From Thermodesulfobacteriaceae bacterium (lineage in GTDB: Bacteria; Desulfobacterota; Thermodesulfobacteria; Thermodesulfobacteriales; Thermodesulfobacteriaceae): a stretch of DNA of 10,219 nt. The position numbers and the translations under genes were made by a program. The stretch lies in the NCBI GenBank assembly GCA_015494725.1, contig WGAR01000189.1, forward strand, positions 1 through 10,219, in the 5' to 3' direction. The notes below the pieces were generated by a model. It was not told the DNA's origin. It was given only the letters and a program-made list of their open reading frames with translations, and searched no databases. Positions 6,187 through 10,219 of the stretch are shown here, piece by piece; position 1 is the stretch's first letter, and each line of letters opens with the position of its first letter.

Positions 6187-7260
6187 TTAATAAGCGTACT
6201 TCCTGGCCACCAGGATAGCAAAGATGGCGGGAAAGACCAAGCCTGCGGGAAGCAGGAGGAAGGGGGAGCCTTTCCCCCCGGCGGCCAGGGCCTTAAGGAC
6301 CATGAACCAGGTATAGGAAAGGATCACCGCCAGGATCCCGGCGGAAAGCCCTTTGGCCAGGGCCCGTTTGCCGCGGAAGGTGAGGAAGAGGACCAGGGCC
6401 GGGGCCGCCACCAGAAGACTGATGAAGGGGAAAAGGAGTCGATAGAGGATCTCGGTGAGGGGGAGAGAGGCGGAAAGACCCGAGGCCTTGAGGAAGCGAT
6501 AACGGCGCCAGAGATCCCGCAGTGAAAGGGTGTTCAGGGGCTGCTGCACCGAAAGGAGGACCTGGGGAGAAAAAGAAATGGCATAAATCCGGCGGGAAAA
6601 GGTATGAGGCAGGAAATCCTCTTGCCTTTTCGCCTCCACGCCCCCTTCCAGAAGCCATCTTCCCTTTTTCAGGTAACGGGCCCGCCGGGCATAGACATAG
6701 GCCCTGGGACCGGCGCGGTCTCTCCGGATATAGAACAGATCCTCCAGAAGCTCACCCCGGGGTTCGAGCGGACGGGCCGAAAGGAGAAAATCCGGCCCGA
6801 TAAAGAACATCTTTCCCGAGGCCAGAAGCCGCCAGGGTTGTTCTCCCTTGATCCGCACCTCCCAGGTATAGAGGGCCTGGTAGGAGGCCCGGGGGAGGGT
6901 TAGGGCCAGAAAGGCGGAGAAGAGGAAGGAAAGGAGGAGGGCCACGCCGAGATAGGGTCGGAGGATCTTTCCCGAGGAAAAACCCAGGGTACGGAGGGCC
7001 AGAAGCTCGTTACCCCTGGAGACAAAGGCCAGACAGGAAAGCAGGGCCAGGGCCAGAGAGGGCGGCCAGATCTGATAGAGGATCTCCGGGAGCCGATAAA
7101 GGAGATAAACCAGAAAAAGCCCCACCGGGGCGCGGGCCGCCAGGATGTCCTCCAGCCGTTCAAAAAATTCCACCAGGAAATAGATCCCCCCCAGGGCGGT
7201 AAGGATCAGGGGAAGCAGGAGCTTGAGGGGAGATAGGAGATAGCGCTGGTAAAGCTTCAT
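6187..7260 (-). CDS. lptG: LPS export permease LptG (YjgP/YjgQ family)
   Basis: LptG is one of two inner-membrane subunits of the LptB2FG transporter that extracts lipopolysaccharide and passes it to LptC/LptA. The 357-residue product has the six-helix, one-large-loop layout: helices near 11-31, 47-80 (a pair including LPEILYQIWPPSLALALLSC), 103-122, then a periplasmic beta-jellyroll from about 125 to 245, then helices near 270-295, 302-324 and 332-351. The family blocks LVEFFERLEDIL (29-40) and SRGNELLALRTLGFSSGKIL (81-100) are diagnostic for LptG. The open frame extends to 7404, but the ATG at 7260 is used: it begins MKLYQRYLL as in the family, overlaps the lptF stop as ATGA, and has GGGAGGG three bases upstream. 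The upstream extension would merely be the lptF C-terminus in another frame. LptB, LptC and LptA are not encoded in this window. Confidence 0.92.
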   Translation of the reverse strand: MKLYQRYLLSPLKLLLPLILTALGGIYFLVEFFERLEDILAARAPVGLFLVYLLYRLPEILYQIWPPSLALALLSCLAFVSRGNELLALRTLGFSSGKILRPYLGVALLLSFLFSAFLALTLPRASYQALYTWEVRIKGEQPWRLLASGKMFFIGPDFLLSARPLEPRGELLEDLFYIRRDRAGPRAYVYARRARYLKKGRWLLEGGVEAKRQEDFLPHTFSRRIYAISFSPQVLLSVQQPLNTLSLRDLWRRYRFLKASGLSASLPLTEILYRLLFPFISLLVAAPALVLFLTFRGKRALAKGLSAGILAVILSYTWFMVLKALAAGGKGSPFLLLPAGLVFPAIFAILVARKYAY

Positions 7261-8342
7261 CGGCCCTCCCGACGCAGGAAATCCCACCCGGCCAACACCG
7301 CCACCGCCCCCATCAGGATGGAAGGCAGACCCAGGGCCAGAGGGGAGGGAAGATAACCGCTTTCGGAAAACCCGGTCCCCAGGGAAAAGAGGAGATAGTA
7401 GCACAGATAGAGTCCCAGACCCGCGGCCAGGGCCAGCCCCCGTCCCGAGCTCTTAAGCCGGGCCCCCAGGGGAAGTCCCAGAAAGGGAAGCACCAGCGCA
7501 GAGAGGGGATAAAAGAACCGCTGGTAAAACTCGGTAAGGTATTTGCGTCTTTTATGGGGGGGGAGCCTCCGATCCCGGGCCCGGGCCAGCAGGGCGGAAA
7601 GCCCCATCTCACCCCGTTTGAGTTCCCGTGCCCCGGCCAGGTTGAGGGGGAGCCGATAACGATATTCACCGAAATAAAAGTTCTCCGCCTCCCGGAAGTC
7701 CCGGGAGAAATAATGCCCCTCGCCCTGGTCCAGGATCAACTCCGCCTCCCGGTCCCGGAGGACCAACTTCCCTTCACGGGCGTAAAGAAACCCCCTTTTG
7801 CCCGGGCGGGTTTCGTCCAGGATATAGACCTCCCGGAAACGAAATTTCTTCCGCACCTTCTCCGCGTAAAAGACCAGCCCCGGGAACCAGTCCACCGGGG
7901 TTCTTTCCGGAAGCCCCCGTTCGATCCTTCGCGCGGAAAGGAAATAGAGGAGATCCCTCATTCCCCGTTTGGCTCGCGGAAGAAGAAAGATATTCAGCGT
8001 CAGGGTAAGGACGAAGATACACAGGGCGAACCAGGCCACCGGCCGGTAAAGCCGCCAGGGAGACACCCCCAGGGCGGAGAAAGCCAGAAGCTCCTGGTCA
8101 TGAGCCAGACGCATGAAGGCCAGGAGCACCCCCAGGAGGGCAGCCAGCGGCAGGGCAAAGGGCAGGAGGAAGACGGCCAAATCCAGCGAAAAAAGGGCGA
8201 AATCCCGGGCCGTAGCCTGCAGGGCGAAAAGATCCGGGCCGAAATTGGCCATCCTGGTGATATAGAGCAGGAAGAGGGTCAGAAGGACCACCGCCAGAAA
8301 GTTTGTCAGGATCTCGCGGAGAAGGTATCTTGTGGTGAGCAC
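7257..8342 (-). CDS. lptF: LPS export permease LptF (YjgP/YjgQ family)
   Basis: This 361-residue protein is the partner of LptG in the inner-membrane LPS extractor. It starts with the family's RYLLREILTNFLAV (5-18), has helices near 12-32, 52-75, 103-122, a periplasmic domain from about 125 to 265, and C-terminal helices near 275-296, 302-322 and 335-353. Diagnostic blocks are LLAFMRLAHDQELLAFSALG (73-92) and EFYQRFFYPLSALVLPFLGL (271-290) followed by PLGAR. The start is a GTG at 8342; no ATG or TTG lies just upstream, and no Shine-Dalgarno precedes it (TTCTTCCT). A TAAAAT box seven bases before the GTG suggests a leaderless transcript. The lptF/lptG assignment follows gene order and motif similarity; the two families are homologous, so the label LptF is somewhat less certain than the family. 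Confidence 0.9.
   Translation of the reverse strand: MLTTRYLLREILTNFLAVVLLTLFLLYITRMANFGPDLFALQATARDFALFSLDLAVFLLPFALPLAALLGVLLAFMRLAHDQELLAFSALGVSPWRLYRPVAWFALCIFVLTLTLNIFLLPRAKRGMRDLLYFLSARRIERGLPERTPVDWFPGLVFYAEKVRKKFRFREVYILDETRPGKRGFLYAREGKLVLRDREAELILDQGEGHYFSRDFREAENFYFGEYRYRLPLNLAGARELKRGEMGLSALLARARDRRLPPHKRRKYLTEFYQRFFYPLSALVLPFLGLPLGARLKSSGRGLALAAGLGLYLCYYLLFSLGTGFSESGYLPSPLALGLPSILMGAVAVLAGWDFLRREGR
8303..8331 (+). promoter_or_regulatory. Housekeeping sigma-70 type promoter for the hyuB-hemW pair
   Basis: TTGTCA (8303-8308, five of six matches to TTGACA) and TATCTT (8326-8331, four of six to TATAAT) are separated by exactly 17 bases. Transcription would start near 8338, giving a leader of about 22 bases that contains the AGGAAG ribosome-binding sequence (8343-8348) before the ATG at 8360. 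The promoter lies inside the 5' coding end of lptF on the other strand. Confidence 0.5.
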
Positions 8343-8349
8343 AGGAAGA

Positions 8350-8355
8350 ATTTTA
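8350..8355 (-). promoter_or_regulatory. Possible -10 box for a leaderless lptF transcript
   Basis: TAAAAT on the minus strand matches the housekeeping -10 TATAAT at five of six positions and ends seven bases before the lptF GTG. That spacing would put transcription start at or next to the start codon. No good -35 is seen at 16-18 bases upstream (TGGCTG at 17). The element lies within the 17-base divergent gap. The call is tentative. Confidence 0.35.
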
Positions 8356-8359
8356 GTCC

Positions 8360-9910
8360 ATGGGAGGATTTTCAGCCACCGAGATAGCTGTCTTTTACGC
8401 CCTCTTCTCCTCGGTGGCCGAGGAGATGGGGGTGGTGTTGCGCCGTTCGGCCTTCTCCCCCAATATCAAGGAACGTCAGGACTTTTCCTGTGCGCTTTTT
8501 GACTCCGCGGGGCATCTTCTGGCCCAGGCGGCCCACATACCGGTCCACCTGGGGGCCCTTCCGGATACCGTGGCCGAGGTTCTGCGGGAATTCGACCTGC
8601 GTCCCGGCGACGTGGTCATCACCAACGACCCCTATCGAGGGGGGACGCATCTGCCGGATCTCACCCTGATCAAACCCCTTTTCGTGAAGGATCAGCTGGC
8701 CTTTCTTCTGGCGGTAAGGGCCCATCACGCGGATGTGGGGGGCCGGTATCCGGGGTCCATGGGGTTGGCCCGCCATATCCAGGAGGAAGGGGTTCTCGTT
8801 CCCCCCACTCTCCTGGTGGAGGCCGGACGTTTTCGAAGGGACTTCTGGGAGGATTTTCTCTCCCGGGTTCGCGGCCGGGAGGAACGGGAAGGGGACCTGC
8901 GAGCCCAGCTGGCAGCGCTGGAACGGGGCGAAAAACGGCTCCTGGAACTGGTAGCCCGTTACGGTCTGGAGGAACTCCAGAAGCGGGGAGAGGAACTTCA
9001 GGCCTATTCGGAAAGCTATATGCGGGAGACCCTTCGAGAGATCCCGGACGGGCGCTATTATTTCGAGGACTATCTGGACGACGACGGATTGAACCCGGAG
9101 CCGGTGCCCATACGGCTGCACCTGACCAAGGAGGAAGACCGGGTGGTACTGGATTTTCGGGATTCCTCTCCCCAGCTGGAGACCGGCCTTAACGCCCCGC
9201 GTTCCGTGACCCGGGCGGCGGTCTTTTACGTATTCCTGGCCCTGGCCGGAGGGCTCATCCCCCCCAACCAGGGGGCCCTGCGGCCCCTTCGCATCCTCAC
9301 CCGCCCGGGCACGGTGGTGGACGCCCGTTATCCGGCCCCGGTGGCCGGAGGCAACGTGGAAACCTCCCAGCGGATCGTGGATGTGATCCTGGGGGCCCTG
9401 GCGCAGGCTGTGCCGGAAAAGATTCCCGCCGCCTCCTGCGGCTCCATGAATAATGTGGCCTTCGGGGGAGAGGGGTTCGCCTATTACGAAACCATCGGGG
9501 GAGGCATGGGCGGACGTCCCGGATCCCCCGGACTCTCCGGTGTACACACCCACATGACCAACACCCTGAACACCCCCATTGAGGCCCTGGAGATCGCCCT
9601 TCCGGTAATGGTGGAACGTTACGGCCTGCGTCCCCGTTCCGGGGGATCGGGCAAATGGCCCGGCGGAGACGGACTGGTGCGCCGTTTCCGTTTCCTGGCC
9701 CCGGTAACCGTGAGTCTCCTTACCGAAAGACGCAGGCTTCAACCCTACGGGCTCTTCGGAGGCCAGCCCGGGAAACGGGGGCTCAATCTGCTGCTGGATA
9801 CAAAGGGGCGCCGCAGGGTTCTGCCGGGAAAAGGGGTCTTTGAACTTAAGGCCGGGGAGGCCCTGGAAATTCGTACCCCGGGCGGAGGTGGTTACGGCCG
9901 CAGGGAATGA
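8360..9910 (+). CDS. Hydantoinase B/oxoprolinase family protein (HyuB-type subunit)
   Basis: The 516-residue product belongs to the HyuB family, one subunit of ATP-dependent enzymes that open cyclic amides (N-methylhydantoin, 5-oxoproline) and, in related form, of acetone carboxylase. Family blocks are all present: EEMGVVLRRSAFSPNIKERQ (21-40) with DFSCALFD, HIPVHLGALPDTV, GDVVITNDPYRGGTHLPDLT (83-102), RAHHADVGGRYPGSM (120-134), PVAGGNVETSQRIVD (327-341), GGGMGGRPGSPGLSGVHTHM (380-399) with TNTLNTPIEALE, RSGGSGKWPGGDGLVRRF, and the C-terminal IRTPGGGGYGRR. Length is within the family's usual range, and there is no frameshift. The usual partner HyuA (ATP-binding subunit) is not adjacent: upstream is divergent lptF, and downstream is hemW. 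The ATG at 8360 has AGGAAG 11 bases upstream. Substrate cannot be told from sequence. Soluble, cytoplasmic; no signal peptide. Confidence 0.88.
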   Translation: MGGFSATEIAVFYALFSSVAEEMGVVLRRSAFSPNIKERQDFSCALFDSAGHLLAQAAHIPVHLGALPDTVAEVLREFDLRPGDVVITNDPYRGGTHLPDLTLIKPLFVKDQLAFLLAVRAHHADVGGRYPGSMGLARHIQEEGVLVPPTLLVEAGRFRRDFWEDFLSRVRGREEREGDLRAQLAALERGEKRLLELVARYGLEELQKRGEELQAYSESYMRETLREIPDGRYYFEDYLDDDGLNPEPVPIRLHLTKEEDRVVLDFRDSSPQLETGLNAPRSVTRAAVFYVFLALAGGLIPPNQGALRPLRILTRPGTVVDARYPAPVAGGNVETSQRIVDVILGALAQAVPEKIPAASCGSMNNVAFGGEGFAYYETIGGGMGGRPGSPGLSGVHTHMTNTLNTPIEALEIALPVMVERYGLRPRSGGSGKWPGGDGLVRRFRFLAPVTVSLLTERRRLQPYGLFGGQPGKRGLNLLLDTKGRRRVLPGKGVFELKAGEALEIRTPGGGGYGRRE

Positions 9911-10219
9911 AACTGGCCCTTTATCTCCACGTTCCCTTCTGCCGGCGGAAATGTCCCTACTGTGATTTCTATTCCGTAACCCATCCCCCGAACGAAGAGG
10001 AATATCTCCGGGCGGTCCTCACCGAGGCCCGGCTCTGGAGGGAAAGGCTCCCCTCGCCGGTGGTCTTTATCACCTTTTACGCCGGAGGAGGCACTCCCTC
10101 CCTGCTCTCCCCGGGATTTTATGCCCGTCTCTTCGAACAGCTGGGAAAGATCTTCCCTTTTCAACCCGAGGAACTCACGCTGGAGGCCAATCCGGAAGGC
10201 CTCGATCAGGCCCGACTCC
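9907..10219 (+). CDS. hemW: Radical-SAM protein HemW (coproporphyrinogen oxidase-like), 3' end outside window
   Basis: The first 104 codons are present. The start reads MKLALYLHVPFCRRKCPYCD followed by FYS, giving the radical-SAM CX3CX2C cluster motif at Cys12, Cys16 and Cys19. The residue two after the last cysteine is Phe, as in HemW, where true HemN oxygen-independent coproporphyrinogen oxidases carry a fourth Cys. Downstream are YAGGGTPSLL (58-67, SAM-binding GGGTPS) and TLEANPEGL (91-99), both typical. HemW is described as a heme chaperone that binds heme and delivers it to membrane enzymes rather than as an oxidase; older annotations call it HemN-like. The ATG overlaps the preceding stop as ATGA, and only a weak purine stretch (CAGGGA) precedes it, so translation probably relies on coupling to the upstream gene. 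Confidence 0.9.
   Translation, partial: MKLALYLHVPFCRRKCPYCDFYSVTHPPNEEEYLRAVLTEARLWRERLPSPVVFITFYAGGGTPSLLSPGFYARLFEQLGKIFPFQPEELTLEANPEGLDQARL

Noticed and set aside
7261..7404. A 48-residue N-terminal extension of LptG
   Set aside because: It overlaps the lptF 3' end in another frame, is Gly/Pro/Ser-rich, and the ATG at 7260 has a strong ribosome-binding site and the family's N-terminus.
7554..8387. A 277-codon plus-strand frame antisense to lptF
   Set aside because: The translation is extremely polar (Gln, Lys, Glu, Pro, Gly), the expected mirror of a membrane protein's codons, and it has no plausible start context.
8372..9742. A 456-codon open frame antisense to the HyuB-type gene
   Set aside because: It lies wholly opposite a gene with many recognisable family blocks, its translation is rich in Gly, Pro, His and Gln without any recognisable domain, and such long antisense frames are common in GC-rich DNA.
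1..10219. Mobile elements, CRISPR arrays, tRNA or rRNA genes, or a defence system
   Set aside because: No transposase or integrase motif, regularly spaced repeat or RNA gene signature was seen; nearly all of the window is covered by recognisable flagellar, envelope and metabolic genes.

Overview
The window shows two blocks of genes from a GC-rich, diderm (Gram-negative-type), flagellated bacterium. The diderm inference rests on three things seen here: an L-ring lipoprotein (FlgH) and P-ring protein (FlgI), which only outer-membrane bacteria need; the LptF/LptG lipopolysaccharide-export permeases; and a large AsmA-type envelope protein. Gene order and protein style (flgF-flgG-flgA-flgH-flgI-flgJ under a sigma-54 type promoter, a FlgJ without muramidase, very few cysteines in the exported proteins) would suit a Thermodesulfobacteriota/deltaproteobacterial lineage, possibly thermophilic. 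That placement is inference only; there is no rRNA or tRNA in the window.

Minus strand, read from 8342 down to 1, holds two consecutive units. The first is an envelope unit: lptF (8342-7257), lptG (7260-6187, overlapping lptF by ATGA) and an AsmA-like gene (6174-4585). The second is a flagellar rod/ring unit: flgF (4447-3680), flgG (3666-2884), flgA (2877-2140), flgH (2140-1451), flgI (1440-349), flgJ (338-6), and the first three codons of one more gene (9-1). Between the units, 4448-4584 is non-coding and carries a near-consensus sigma-54 (-24/-12) promoter just before flgF, with repeated TTTCCCC motifs upstream. No clear intrinsic terminator separates the two units.

Plus strand, diverging from lptF with only 17 bases between start codons, holds a hydantoinase B/oxoprolinase-family gene (8360-9910) and a radical-SAM HemW gene (from 9907, cut by the window end), coupled by an ATGA overlap. 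A good housekeeping-type promoter for this pair lies inside the 5' end of lptF.

The flagellar genes together make the distal rod (FlgF, FlgG), the P ring with its periplasmic chaperone (FlgI, FlgA), the L ring (FlgH) and a rod-assembly factor (FlgJ). The envelope genes handle lipid traffic from the inner to the outer membrane. I found no mobile element, CRISPR array, RNA gene or clearly novel system. The most interesting signals are regulatory: the sigma-54 promoter that leaves flgF with an almost absent leader, and the compressed lptF/hyuB divergent start region where lptF looks leaderless.
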